Notes under the pieces: model-generated
Database searches by the model: none
The model's input: the letters and a program-made list of their open reading frames with translations, nothing else
Told to the model about the DNA's origin: nothing
Assembly: GCF_007744675.1 (NCBI RefSeq)
Contig: NZ_CP036269.1
Location: forward strand, 2,521,546 to 2,585,545
Length of the DNA stretch: 64,000 nucleotides
Direction of reading: 5' to 3'
Source: Gimesia alba
Lineage (GTDB): Bacteria > Planctomycetota > Planctomycetia > Planctomycetales > Planctomycetaceae
In this document: in pieces, positions 32,471 to 47,400 of the stretch
Numbering within the stretch: the stretch's first letter is position 1
How the letters are laid out: every line of letters begins with the position of its first letter
Program-made: the position numbers and the translations under genes

Positions 32471-35400
32471 TTAAAAGAACAACATTTCGGTGTCATCAGT
32501 CAGGTCTGAGAAGAAGTCATCGAGATCTTCACCCCATGTCGGCAGGTTGCGAACGCCGGGGGCGAGGCCGTCCTGCATGACGCCTTCGTTTTCGTGTTCG
32601 TAGCCCAGGATGTGTCCGAGTTCGTGAAGGATGACGGTCAGGAGGTCGATCTGTCCAGCCGCTTCGCTGTCGGGTAACGCGATCAACGTCAGTTCGCTGG
32701 ACCCGGCAAATTCACTATGGTCGGTGGGTGTGGTATCGACGAACCAGCCATAACCGGCGGCGTTGACGTCGATATAGATTGTGCCGGCAGCAGCACGGCC
32801 TAACGTGTCTCCCTCCAGATCGACAACCTGGATGTCGATCTGTTCGAGCGTTTCACTCTCACTGGCTGAGAGCGCGGGGCTGACCTGCTCGACGACAGAT
32901 TCCAGCGCCGTTTCCGCCGTTGATTGTGAGATGGTCTGTGGTGTGGACGGCGGTTCTGTCTCTGCGTCTACGGTCAGTAAATCATTCCAGTCATCGGGGT
33001 AATTGTCAGGATAGTTGACCGGGGAAGAGCCTGACTTGTTTTTGCCATAGTTGCCGATAAACAGGATCAGATCCCGGATATTGACATGGTCGTTTTGATC
33101 AAGGTCTGCGAACCAGGAATAGTCGGAACTCGATGTACTGGGAACACTGTTATACACGTTGATAAAGATGATAAGGTCGCGGATATTGATGGCGTCATTG
33201 TCATCAAAGTCTAAAGGATTTGCATAGATGCTGGCTCCGTTGAAGGATCCCGGATTCGTCGTTGCAGGGATGTTGCCTTCTAAATTAACTTGCGCTGAAC
33301 TGACGCCAAGACCCAGGTCATGGGGACCAATACTTTTGCCTGACAGATCGAGGGCGACCTGGTCATCAGCCAGCGGTTCAAATTTGATGCGGGCAAAGAG
33401 AAGCTGGTTCTTGGCTCCCAGTCTTGAGGCGTTCGTTTCTGCAGACAGACTTTCGACGGTTCCCGTCTGATCGTTGATCACACCGGTTTGGTTCTGCGTA
33501 AAGGCGGCTCCAAATTGGATCTCTGTGGCTGAAGTATATTCGGTGGTGTAATTGAAGTCTAAAGCGGCAGAGAAGACTCCCTGCTCAGTCGGGTTATGAG
33601 CATCGATCCAGATTTCGACCCAGTAGGTCGACCATTCACTGATCCAGTTCTGATTTTCCGGAAGAGCAGCTGCTTCTCCGTTGGGCTGGGTGCTTGTCGG
33701 AGTATTCACCACCCGCACATTGATCTCTGCCGTGGCAATTTCATCGTCGAGAATTGTGACTTCCGCCTGACTGTCGGTCAGTGTCACGTTGCGGCCGTCA
33801 GCCTGGAGATTGAACAGATTCACCAGAAATGTTTCATCCGGTTCGAGCAGATCGGAATCAACGAGGGAGACTGTAATCGATTTTTGTTGATCTCCCGGGT
33901 TGAAGGTTAGTGTGCCGCTGGTGCTGGTGTAATCATCGGAAGCGGCAGCAGTCTGGTCGGCGGTGGCGAAGTCCACACTGACGGTGGTATCGACGGGCGA
34001 GTCCAGCGAGACGGTAAGTGTCGCGGTGCCTGCGTTTTCATCGACGGACACATCATCGATCGAGATGCCGGCTTGATCATTATCTGTGATGGTAACGATC
34101 GCTTGATTATCTCCCAGAATGATGTCTGCGCCGTTTGCCTGCAGATTGGTCAGATTGACCAGGAATGTTTCATCCAGTTCGATTTGGTCCGTATCGGTGA
34201 TTGGAATGACAATTGTCTGAGACAGGTCACCGGGGTTGAAGGTCAGTGTGCCGCTGGTATTGGTGTAATCATTGGGGCTGCTGGCGGTCCCCTCGGCAGT
34301 GGTATAGTCAACGCTAATAGCTGTGTCGACGGGTAAATTCAGCGAGACGGTAAGTATCGCGGTGCCTGCGTTTTCATCAACGGTCACATCATTGATTGAG
34401 ATTGCGGCCTGATCATCATCTGTGATGGTGACGGTTGCCTGATTATCTCCCAGAATGATGTTAGCGCCGTTTGCCTGCAGATTGGTCAGATTGACCAGGA
34501 ACGTTTCATCCAGTTCGATCTGGTCTGAATTGGTGATCGGAATGACAAATGTCTGGGACTGGTCACCCGGATTGAAGGTCAGTGTGCCGCTGGTGCTGGT
34601 AAAATCATTGGGAGCGGCAGCAGTCTGGTCAGCAGTCGCATAGTCCACGCTGATGGTGGTATCAACGGGCAAATCCAACGAGACGGTGAGCATCGCAGTA
34701 CCCGTGTTTTCATCGACCGTCACATCATCGATTGAGATTGTCGCCTGATCATCATCGTGAATCGTAACCTGCGCCTGATCGTCGGCAAAGGATATATTAC
34801 GTCCATTGGCCTGAATTCCCGAGAGGTTGACCAGGAATGTTTCAGTGAGTTCGACCTGGTCTGAATTGGTGATCGAGATGACAATTGTCTGGGACTGGTC
34901 ACCCGGATTGAAGGTCAGTGTGCCGCTGGTGCTGGTGAAATCATCGGGAGCGGTAGCAGTCTGGTCGGCAGTGGTGTAGTCCACGCTGACGCTGGTATCA
35001 ACGGGCGAGTCCAGTGAGACGGTGAGTGTCGCGGTGCCTGCGTTTTCATCAACCGTCAGGTCATCGATAGTTAAGCTGGCCTGATCATCATCAGTGATGG
35101 TGACGGTCGCTTGGTCATCTCCCAGAATGACATCTGCGCCGTTTGCCTGCAGATTAGTCAGGTTGATCAGAAAGGTTTCATCCAGTTCCACAAGATCAGA
35201 ATTGATGATCGAGACGGTGAAGGTTTTCGTCTGCTCTTCGGCATTGAAGGTCACAGTGCCAGATGTACTGAGATAGTCGAACGTGCTCGTTGCCGAATTG
35301 TTGGCGGCGGTAGCGAAGTCTACGCTGATACTTGTGTTTAATGGTTGATCCAATGATACTGTCAGCGTGGCGGTACCCATAGCTTCATTGACGGTCACAT

Positions 35401-38400
35401 CATCGATCGAGATCGCAGCCTGATCATCATTTTGAATCGTAATGGTACTCATTGATTGAGTGAGTTGTGCATACCCCGTTAGATTCGATAGTTCGATACC
35501 AAAAGTTTCGTCAAATTCGACACGTGTATCACCAAAAACCTGAAAGGTGATGGTTTCCGTTTGAGTTAAAGATGTTATTTCACTGCCAAAATTAATTGTT
35601 CCTAAAATGACTTGATAATCACCTGCGGAAACGGTTGCTGTACCATCAATGCTCTGGAAATCGACAGAGGCAGGCATAATTAAGTCACCTGGATTTGTCC
35701 CCGTTCGTGTTACATCAACACTGACTGTATGTAATCCATTATCCCCTTCTGAGACAATCAAATTTCCGATTGAAACTTCAGGTAATTTTTTAGGTCCAAA
35801 TACGTAGACCGATCCAGAGTTTTCGAATTCATCATCGTCTAAATTCGAGCTTACAAAGATAGATCCGTTGGAGAGGTCAAATTCACGCCCGAAGCTATCC
35901 CCTTTGACTGATTGTGCAGGGTCCAGTTTTTGCTGTTCCACCCAATTCAAGTTCTCTTTTTCGAAGACATAGACTGCACCATAAGTGTAGCTGCTATAGG
36001 GATCGAAATTGTTACTTGCAGGATCGTAAACCGCTCCGATCAAAATGAGATCTTCTTTGATAAGGACATCGATACCAAAATGTGAATTATGAGCAGCGTC
36101 CGATGCCGTTAAAGTCTGGGAATGATTCCAAAGATTGTTCTCTGGATCGAATGTATAAAGGTCAGCTTTACCACTACTGTATGACAGATCGCGGTTGGAG
36201 GAAGAACCAATTAACAGATCGTTTCCTTCCAGACTGATAGAGACACCAAATTCTCGCCGAAATCCAGGGGTTGAATCCTTGATCTTCTGCGTTTGCGACC
36301 AGATACCATTTTCGAAATTAAATACATAAACGGCTCCACTTTGGGAAATCGTTTCAGAGTCATGGCGTGCGCCGATGACGATTGTCGCGTTTTCAATGTC
36401 GACTGCATTACCAAAGTAGTCATTCTCATCTGCATCTTCTGCAACTAAGGTGGTTGACTTGGACCAGATTCCATTGGCTCGATTAAAGACATATGCGGCA
36501 CCAGTGAAATTATCAGTGGATTGCACACCCACAACAATTGTATCGCCTTCGATGGCAATCACATTACCAAAATAATCATTGTCGGTTGTCTCCGGAACAG
36601 AGAGCTCCTGCTGAAAACTCCAGGTATTTCCTGATCGCGTATAGACATAGAGAGATCCACTGTTGACCCCACTTCCATCCTGGTATGGCGCCCCTACAAC
36701 AGCGGTGTCACCACTGATGGCGACTTTCCAACCAAATCGGTCTGAATCGCCTACGGCAGGGTTGGGAGCCAGTAGCGTTGCCTGGTATTCCCAGGTATCG
36801 TCCTCTGGATGATTGGGGGTTCCCTGATCATTTCGTACATAGATAAACGCGGCTCCCTGATTGGGTTGGTCCGCATCCCAGTAGAGAGCACTTGAAATCA
36901 TGGTGTCACCATCGACGGCAACATCAGAACCGAATAAATCATTATTCACTTCTGGATTGACTGCATGTAGTTTAGACTTGAATTCGTAGTCGACGAGGTC
37001 GTTGTCCTGAATTGTGACTACTGCATGATGGTCAGAGACTATTACATCGAATCCGTTGAAATTAAAATTACTGAGATCAACGAAAAACGTTTCATCCAAT
37101 TCTATGAATTGATCATCAACAAGATCGACTGTTATGTTTCGAGATTTCGAACCGGAATAGAAAGTGACATTTCCTGATTTGCTGAGGTAGTCAACTGAAT
37201 CAAAGGCTGTCTGATCTGTCGTGGCATAATTAAGACTGATGTCGGTATCGACAGCCTGACTGAGTGAGACGGAAATTGTAGCGGTTCCCGCAGCTTCGTT
37301 AACTGTGACGTCATTGATTGAGATCGTAGCCTGATCATCGTCAACAATCGTAACCTCTCCTTGATTATCAGCGAAAACGACATCTGCGGTAGAAGACTGG
37401 ATGTTGCTCAAATTAACCCCAAAGGTCTCGTCTGCTTCCACGCGATCAAGATCAATGAGGCTGACGGTAATTGTTTTCGTGTGCTCACGGAAATTGAAAG
37501 TGAGCGTACCTGAAGTAGCCAAATAATCTGATCCACTGATTGCAGTACCATTGAATGTTGAGTAATCAATGGTAACAGGAGTCGTTACAATCTGAGGGAG
37601 TGAAACTGTTAATACCGCAGTCCCCGCGTCTTCATCAACTGAGACATCATCAATCGTGATTGTCGCCTGGTCATCGTCCACAATTGTGACCTGGCCTATT
37701 ACGTCAACAAAAATTACATCTGAATTATTTGACTGAAGCTTGTTGAGAAATACTCGAAACGTTTCATCAATCTCTACTAGTTCATTATCGACCAGATTGA
37801 TCGTGATTTTTTGGGTGAGTACATCGGGATTAAAGGTTAGTGTGCCTGCAGAGTGTTCATAGTCAACACCAGAGAATGCACTCTGTTGGCTGGTGAAGAA
37901 GTCGACAGTCACTAAGTTGTCGACTGCCTGACTGAGCGAAACAGTGAGTTCTGCGAATCCCAAATTTTCATTTACTGAAACATCATCAATCGAGATTGTC
38001 GCCTGATCATCATCGAGGATCTCAATCTCACCCTGGGGATCTGGCATACTGACCAGATTGTCTGCTACCTGAAGATTGGTCAGCAGAACCTGCATGCTTT
38101 CAGTCTGTTCCACAGTGTCCGAGTTGATGATGGAGACTGTGATCGTCTGAGAGACATCACCGGGATTGAAGGTCACAGTTCCGGTGCTGGAGAGAAAATC
38201 CAAATTTTCAACGGCGGTTCCGTTTACAGTCTGGTAATCGACTGAAACGGCTGTTTCCAGAATATGATCCAGTGAGACCGTTAGAGTTGCAGTCCCGACA
38301 TCTTCGTTGACCACAATATCATCGATTGAGAGGATTGCCTGGTCATCATCTGTGATCGTAATTTCCGCCTGATCGTTTCCAAGGGCCACGTTGAAGCCAT

Positions 38401-41400
38401 TGGCATGCAGGTTGGTGAGATTGACGAAAAATGATTCCGGTGATTCGGTGAGGCCATCGTCAATGATTGTCAGAGTGATGGTTTGCGTGGTTTCGCCCGG
38501 ATTAAACGTCAGCGTTCCCGAGGTTGTCGTATAATCAGAAGCATTGAGAGCCGTTCCGTTTAGCGTTTCAAAGTCGACAGAGACCGTAGTGTCGACGGGG
38601 CGATCGAGTGATACTGTGAGGGCCACGGTACCGGCATTTTCATCAACGGATAGATCGTTAATCGAGATGCTGGCCTGGTCGTCATCGTGGATTGTGACGA
38701 CTCCTTGAGTATCAGCGAGAATTACATTGGCACCATTCGCTTGAAGATTCGACAGATTGACAAAAAACGTTTCGTCCATTTCAACCAGAGCGGAATCATG
38801 AATTGAGATGGTGACTGTTTTAGAAGTCTCGCCAGGAGCAAATGCCAGGATACCTGATGTAGATTGATAGTCTGAGCTGCTCAACGCAGACCCGTCAGCT
38901 GTGCTGTAATTGATTGAAATGGGTGCCTCAACCTCGTGATCGAGTGAGACGGTGAGTGTTGCCGTTTCCATATTCTCGTTGATCGTAACGTCATTGATTG
39001 AGATTGTACTCTGGTCATCATCTTGAATTGTGACCACAGATTGACTATCTGAAAGCGTGATCTGGTACTCGCTGGACTGAGGGTTCGTCAGATTGATCAG
39101 GAAGATTTCATTCGGTTCTACGACATCAGAATCGATGATCGAAATATTGATTGACTTACTGGTTTCGCCGGGATTGAAGGTTAATGTTCCTGAAAGCGCC
39201 TGATAGTCAGATGGACTGGCAGCCGAGTCATTAGCGGTTGTGAAGTCAACTGTTAAAGCAGAGCTCAATGCCTGGTTGAGCGAAACGGTGACGGTCGCGG
39301 TTCCTGCATCTTCATTGATCACAACATCGTTGATCGAAAGGGATGGCTGATCTGAATCAAGAATGGTGACTTCTGCCTGACTATCTGGCAGTATCACATC
39401 CAGCCCCGAGTTCTGAAGATTAGACAAGTTGACAAGAAACGTTTTATCGACTTCGAGCAGATCGGAGTTGATGAGATCAACGATAATTGTTTTTGACTGC
39501 TCGCCCGGATTAAAGGTCAGTGTGCCGGATGTAGCCTGGTAATCCTCACCGGCAAGTGCGGTCTGGTCTGTGGTGGCGTAGTCAATTGTGATGGTTCCAT
39601 CAACTGGATTATCCAGTGAGACAACAAGACTGGCAGTACCTGATTCTTCATCGACACTCACGTCGTCAATTGAAACTATGGCCTGATCATCATCCACAAT
39701 AGTGATGTCCGCTGTGGAATTAGTGAATTGGAGGTCAGTCGGCGATACATCGGCCACGATGTTCACCCAGAACGTTTCATCCAACTCTACTTTATCATCG
39801 TCAACGATCGGAACGGTGAAGGTTTTTGATAACTCTCCGGGATTAAAAGTGACCGAGCCGTCTGCCTGTTGAAAATCGTTAAAAAGAATGGCAGTACCGG
39901 AATGAAAGTAATAGTTTACTGTAAATGGGTATTCAATTTCCTTATCGAGCGTGAGAGTCAGTGTGGCTGTTCCATCCCCTTCATAGGCTGTCGTGTCGGA
40001 AATGTTCAAGAACGCTGTATCATTATCTCGAATTGTGACAGTCGCTTTTTCACGTGGGATCAGTGCTTTGATCGATGGGTTTTTGAGGATGACTGAGAAG
40101 TATTCATGGGGTTCTATTTTTTCGTCGCCATTGATCTGAATGGAAATCGTTCTGGTTTGAGTCGCAGTTCCCGCTGCAAGATTAAAGCTTAATGTACCCG
40201 TCTGTGCCTGATAATCGCCGGATGCCGTGGTGGCAGTTCCATCGAGCGTTGTATAATCGATGGTGATGTTCTGATCGTACAGATCGGACGTTAATCCTCC
40301 CAGGGTTACGGTCAGGTTCAGAGTCTGGGTGCCATCATTTCCTTCAACAATTTCGGTATTGTCGATGATGAAGGTGGGGACCGGTCTCGTATATGCGTTG
40401 ATACGAGTGACGCGTTTCCGATCATCTTCAGGTAGAGGTGTTCCGTATATCGGGATATCGTCGTCGGTGATCAGGTGATTGCCATAATAGGCAATGCTTT
40501 GATCATCTCGAGTTGATCCACTTGAGTAGTATGATGGTGAATAAACCACGGATTCGTTTTGTGTTTCCCAACCTGCTGACCCATCATAAAAAAAGGTGGG
40601 GCCGTGTGTTGATGCAACAATCAGGGTATTGTCCACTGCAATGAGTTTCTTGCCGTATCCGTAGAAGTTATCCCAAGCCGTCGGGAGATATTCAATTTCC
40701 TCTGCATTCTCCCAGCCCATTGATCCATCAAAAATATAGACAGCACCGCTATCGGCCCTCTGTTCAATGCTTCTCGGGGAACCAACAAACACCGTGTCTC
40801 CGGAAATGGCGACAGCAGAACCATATTCACCTCCGCCAGTATAAACTGTGGAATTATAGAGGCTGGTTTCAACAGCATCGTTCCAGTCGGTCTGTTTTTC
40901 GTAAACGTAGACAGTCCAGCCATTGAGCCATCCCGGGGTGCCAACGACAATCGTGTCTCCATCAATATCGACGGCAGCTCCAAATTCTCTGTCTGTTGCT
41001 CCATTGGTCGCATACAGTATCGATTCTTCCGGCGCCAGACTGGACCAGTCAGTACCATTTCTGGTGTAGACGTAGACGACTCCCGAATTTGCCTCGACGC
41101 CATCTCCCTCAGGGTTTCCGATGACAATCGTATCACCTGTGAAGGCAATCAGATCCTCATATGTGTTGTTCAGATCGATATTGACTGTCCGGGATACGGT
41201 GTCAAACAGGGAAGTGACTGTCGGGGGCGTTGTGGTCCAGTCTGAACCATTCTTTTCATAGATAAAGACTTCGTACTGCCCTGATTTTGTATAGGTTCCG
41301 ACGACAATTGTGTCACCAAAGATGGCTATGCTGGATCCAAACAGGGTGAGTTCTTCAGGGTTTGGGCCAGAGAGTGTGGTTTCGTAAATCCAACTGTCAT

Positions 41401-44400
41401 CGGAATCGAAATCAGGCGTGCCGTGATCGTTTTTTGCATAAATATAAACGCCTCCTCCGGGAGCAAGAGTCGAATCCGTTCCGGGAGCCCCTACGATCAG
41501 GTAGTCGTCATTCATGGCCAGAGTGTGACCGTAGAAATCCTCCACATTCGATGCCGTGAGAGGGCCTCCGGGGGGCAGTTCGCTATTCAGATGAAATTCC
41601 CCATAGCTCTTGTTGGTATAGTCTGGCCCGTAAAATACGTAAGCACCACCACTGTCGATACCATCCATGTCGGCGCCTGTGGCACCGACCGCAATAGTTG
41701 TTCCGTCAAGGGCAACCGCTGAACCGAAGTGTTCCCTGTCTTGGGTGTCAACCGAAATTACTCTCTGTTTCAGTGCACTGTTAGACCAGTAGCCTGCAAA
41801 CTCGTAATAAAATGCGGCACCGGTAATCGCATTCTCGTTATCAGGCAGCACGGTTCCGGTCGCTCCAATCAGAAGGCCTGTGGTACTGATCGCGACAGAA
41901 TACCCGAAGAGCGTGGTTGAAATAGTGTCGAGATGGGGAGTAAATTTCAATTCATAGGGGCCATAAGAATTAGCAAGAAAACCATTGCTCTCGTATAAAT
42001 AGGCGCCGCCTCTGATGGCTCCCACTAAAACAGCATAACCGTTGGTTGCGACCGCTCCTCCGAATTCGTCGTAGATCTCACCGTCGGAAGCGGTCAGTCT
42101 GGTTTCATGGATTGAACTGCTGATCCAGCTCGAACCTGATTTGGCATAAACATACGCAGCGCCACTGGTGAGTCCATTCTCGTCATCTCCATAGGCGCCG
42201 ACGACAATCAAATTTCCTTCAATCGCAACTGAGTTCCCAAACTGATCTCCTGAAGAGAGTGTAGCAGGTTGTAATTTTCGAACCGCGGGAGTCGTCCAGG
42301 AATTTCCCTGTTTCTCCAGAATATAAGCGGCTCCTCCTGTCGAAACTCCAGTAGCGCCCGCAACAATGGTATTGCCGTCGATGGCTACCGAGTAACCAAG
42401 GTGAGCGCTGTAACTCAATCCAGAGAGTCTGATCCGCTCGATCTGGGGCGCTTCGGTTACCCAATCGTCTCCCGATTTTGTAAAAGCATAGATTGTACCT
42501 CCATTATCGTCGTAAGCTCCTGTGATGATGGTATTACCTTCGATGGCGACCGATCTACCAAAACCATCCGTATAAAGAGTTGATGTTGGGTTTAGAACGG
42601 TTTCGTATTCCCAGGTATCGTCAGACTGGTCAGCAGTTGTGCCATGATCATTACGCGCGTAGACATAAATGGTGTGCTTCTCCTCGGCACCAACGACCAT
42701 GTAATTCCCGTCTACTGCAATCGAATTTCCCGCCTCGTAGCCGGTATGATTGGCATGGATATCTTCCGGGTAATAGGGCTCCTGAAATTCAAAATTGTTC
42801 TCAAGCAGATCGTCGTTGGTAATCTCTCCTGTGGCCTCTAGTGTGTCGACGTTTCCTGCAAGAATACTTTCTCCCGTGGGATTGCTCAGCTGACCAAACA
42901 GGGTCTCTGAGTCTTCAATGATCAGGTCCCCCTGGACATTGATGGTCACCGTCTGGCTTTGTGTAATTCCCGTGGCACTAGCAGCGAAGGTTAGTGTGGT
43001 TGACAGTGCTGTATAGTCGATGCCCGCTATCGCAGTACCATCCAGGGTTGAGAAATTGACACTCGATACAAAATTCAAGTCACCGGGCGAAGCTCCTGTC
43101 CGGGTAATTTCGAAAGTCAATGCTTGTGTTCCGTCTGCTCCTTCCAGCACGCTGGTTGGTGTCAGACTGAAAATGGATTGTAATCCCTGATCAAGAATTG
43201 TAACACTGGCACGATCGTCAGCGAAGATTACATCGGCTAAGCCAGAGTTGATTCCAGACAACTGAATTGCAAATGATTCGGTACCTTCAACCAAGCTTGA
43301 ATCAATCAGGGGGACCTCAATGGTTTTTGTGGTTTCTCCCGGATTGAAAGTCACTGTTCCTGATGCGGACAGATAGTCCTCGCTGCTGGTGGCACTCTCG
43401 TCTTCTGTGGTATAAGCCACTGTGACAGTTTTCTCAACTTCCTGGTCGAGAGAGACCGTCACAAATGCGGTTCCGTCTCCTTCATTGACCGTGAGGTCTT
43501 CAATGGAAACGGTGGCCTGTTCACTTTTTTGAATGGTGACTGATCCGAGGTTGTCTGCGAGGATCACTCCAATTGTTCCGGTTTGCACATTAGACAACCA
43601 GACCAGAATTGATTCATAACTTTCTACCAGTTCATCATCGAAGATGGGGATAGAAATGGTTTTCGAAGTCTGTCCGACACCGAAATAAAGAGTACCGGAA
43701 GTTGCCTGGTAGTCCAGTCCGGCCTGAGCACCGCTGTCGGCGGTGGTGTAATCAACGCTGAATGGCTGGGCGTGTGGTTTTGATAGCGTGACAGTCAAAG
43801 TTGCTGTTCCGGCTTCTTCATATACGGGAGCAGAACCGATCGTCAATTCGGGCTGATCTTCGTCTACGATAGTTACAACTGCCTGATCGTTCGTGAAATC
43901 AAGCAGATAATCTGCTGATTGAATATTGTCTAATACGATCAGGAATGTTTCGTCCGGTTCGGCTACGTCATCATTTATGAGGGGGATCGTAATTGCTTTT
44001 GTCGTTTCGTGGGAAGCAAAGACAAGGGTGCCGGATGTGTCAGTATAATCACTTGTGGAAAGAGCCGTCTGGGAATACGTATCAAAATCAACACTGAAGG
44101 CACTGTCAATCGACTGATTGAGTGAGACGTACAGTGTTGCAGTTCCCCCGGATTCGTTGACAGTGACAGCGTCAATGGACAGTCTGAGTGGAATGGAATC
44201 AACGATAGTCACTTCGGCCTGATTGTCTGCGAGTGTGACGATCAAGCCGTTCGATTGAACGTGGCTTAAATTGACCAGGAACGTTTTGTTCGCTTCCAGA
44301 GGCGTCGAATTAACGATCGGGACGGTAATGGTTTTGGTCTGCTCATTGGCACTGAAATGCAGTGTGCCTGACGTGGCTGCATAATCACCGGGACTGGTGG

Positions 44401-47400
44401 CAGTCTGATCCGAGGTGGAAAAATCGACAAATACGTCTCCATTGACTGGGGCACTCAACGAAACTTGAAGTGTGGCTGTGCCTGCATCTTCGTGTACTGT
44501 AATATCATCGATCGAGATGGTGGCCTGGTCATCGTCCTGGATGATGACCTGAGCCTGGTTGTCTAATATGCTTACATTGAGCGAGCCGTCCTGCAGATTG
44601 AAGAGGTTGACGAGAAACGTTTCATCAGCTTCAACCAGATCATCATCGGTGAGGGGAATATCAATCGTTTGTATGGTTTCGCCTGCTTCAAATGTCAGGA
44701 CGCCGGTTGAAGACTGAAAGTCGGTTGTCGAATAGGCCGAAACGTCCTCTGTGGCATATTCGACGGTAAATGCTTCGGTCTGTGCTTTCGTCAAATTGAC
44801 CGAGAGTGTGGCGGTTGCCGCGGATTCATTGACAATGAGATCACTGATTGTGAGACGCGGACGGTCCTTATCTAGAATCGTGACCAATGCCTGGTCATCG
44901 TTCATCAGAACCTGGTAAACTCCTGATTGAATATTGCTCAGAAAGACATAAAACGTTTCATCGGCTTCGACTGTATCCGAGTTGAAAATGGGTATGGTGA
45001 TTGTTCTGGCTGTTTCCAGGGGATTGAACGTGATTGTGCCAGATCGGGCCAGGTAGTCATTGGGAGAGACAGCGGTGTCGTTGGCCGTGATATAATCGAC
45101 CGTCACCGTCGTGGGAATGGCTGAACTGAGTGAGACATTCAGCGTCGCTGTTCCCGCATCTTCATTCACAGCCACATCTTCGATCGTCAGGAGCGGGATA
45201 ACGGTCTGGTCATCGTCCTGGATGGTGACCTCGCCCTGACTGTCACCGAAGTCGACATTGGCTCCTTCAGATTGAATATGGCTCAGGTTTATATAAAACG
45301 ATTCTTCTGTTTCCACCTGGCTGTTGTTCACAATCGGCACTGTGATGGCCTGTGATTGCGTGCCTGCGGTAAACGTGATCGTTCCCGATGTGCTGATGTA
45401 GTCAGCAGTGGAATAGGCAGTACGGTTGGCTGTGCTGTAATCGACACTGACCGTTGCATCGACTGGTTTGTCCAGCGTCACATAGATTGTCGCTGTTCCC
45501 TCATTTTCATGTAAGCTGACATCATCAATGCGAACCAGTGACTGATCATCTTCAATGATGGTGATGGTCGCTGTCTTGTCTAACAGTCGGGCATTTCCCA
45601 GGGGATTTGAGAGTTTGACCAGAAACGTTTCATTTTTTTCAACAAAGGTGTCACCAAAGATCTGGACCGTGAAAGTGCGCGTTTGAAAAATCGCATCCGG
45701 ATCACCTTCAAAAGACAATGTTCCCGAATTTCCCAGATAGTCCCCCGTCATGACTTTGGCATCACCATCCATAGTGGCGAAGTGGACCAGCGCAGGGATG
45801 CTCAAATCGCCGGGAGTTGTGCTGGTGCGAGTGACCTCAATCGTCACGTATTTCGACCCCGTATCACCTTCCGTAAAGCTCATGTTGTCAATGGAGATGG
45901 TCGGAAGGTCCGTCGGGCGGTAGACGTAAATGGATCCAGCCGCTTGCTCCTGTTCATTATCATGTACCGCATTGATCAGGATCAAATCATGGGAGATGGC
46001 TATCTTTCGGCCAAAGTAAGCATCATCATTCAGATCTAAATCTCTCAGGATGTCTACCTGCACCCAGGTTGAGTTTTCTTTTCTGAAAAGGTAAGTGGCA
46101 CCATTTTCCGTTATCAGGTGAGAAGCCGGGTCTCTTATTGAACTGACCAGAATCAAATCACCCTGAATGTCTACAGAGGTTCCAAAGTAGGAGTTAAACA
46201 CATCGGGTGTGATTGTCAGCGTTTGTGTTTCCAGCCAGACATCGTCAACTCTGGTAAACACATAGGCGGCCCCGGTGTTATCTAACTGCTCGGTATCAGG
46301 GTTGAACGACTCATGAAAAACAGCGCCAACCACAAGGTTGTCTCCATCCAGAGCCACACTGTTCCCGAAGTATTCGCCATCGTGAGGCGAATCAGATTTC
46401 AGCTTTTGGACTTCGATCCAGTTTCCGTCCTGCAGATCGAATACATAGACTGCACCACTGTTATAATGCAGATTATCATCTGAATCTGCCACCGCACCTA
46501 CGACGAGCGTCGTGCCATCGACATCAATTGAATCTCCGAAGTGTTTATATGTCTCAGGGTCTGACGCAGTGAGTCTGGCCATCTCTGACCAGGTATTACC
46601 AGAGCGGGAAAATACATAAACGGCACCTTGGCCATGATCAGAATAGGGATAACTGGAACCGGGAATTAATTCACCATTAGCATTGGCGACGCCAACGAAG
46701 ATCATATCGCTTTCGATCTTCAGTACATGGCCAAATTCGGCGACTCTTTGAGGTTCTGAAGCTTTCAGTTTCTGCTGAAAAGTCCAGACATTATTCGAAC
46801 GTGTGTAGACATAGATGGCACCACTGTTTTCAGCGCCTTCATCATCCCGGTAATCAGAGACGACTGCAGTATTACCATTGATGGCTACTGAATATCCAAA
46901 ACCATCTGTTGTATAGCCAACTGGAGGCAATAATGTCGCCTGATAATCCCAGGTGTCATCGGAAAATATTGTGGGAGTTCCCTGGTTGTTTCGAGTGTAT
47001 ACAAAGGCAGCACCTATATTCTCTCCCGCTTCATCCCAGCCACGGCTACTGACAATCATCGAGTTATCATCAATATCGAATGATCTTCCATATTCATCAA
47101 AGGAACCAGCAGTTCCTGGCGAAAAGAGCTTTGACTGCAGTTCAAACTGATGAACGAAATCATAATCCGGTTCAATTGTGACGACTCCGAGATCGTCAGT
47201 AATGAAAACATCGGAACGGTATGAACGAACACCAGTTAAATGAACCTCAAAAGACTCTTCAAATTCAAAGCGTTCATCGTTAAAAATGTTTATGGAGATG
47301 GTTTTTGACTGTTCTCCTGCCGCGAAATAAATGTCTCCTGAGGAACTCAAGAAATCGCCACTGGTTGCCGTGTCTGGGGCAGTTGCATAATCAATTAATA

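Noticed and set aside
33745-35425. Regular 336-bp periodicity considered as a CRISPR-like or satellite array
   Set aside because: The period is a multiple of three inside an intact frame and each unit encodes a Calx-beta module, so it is a protein repeat.
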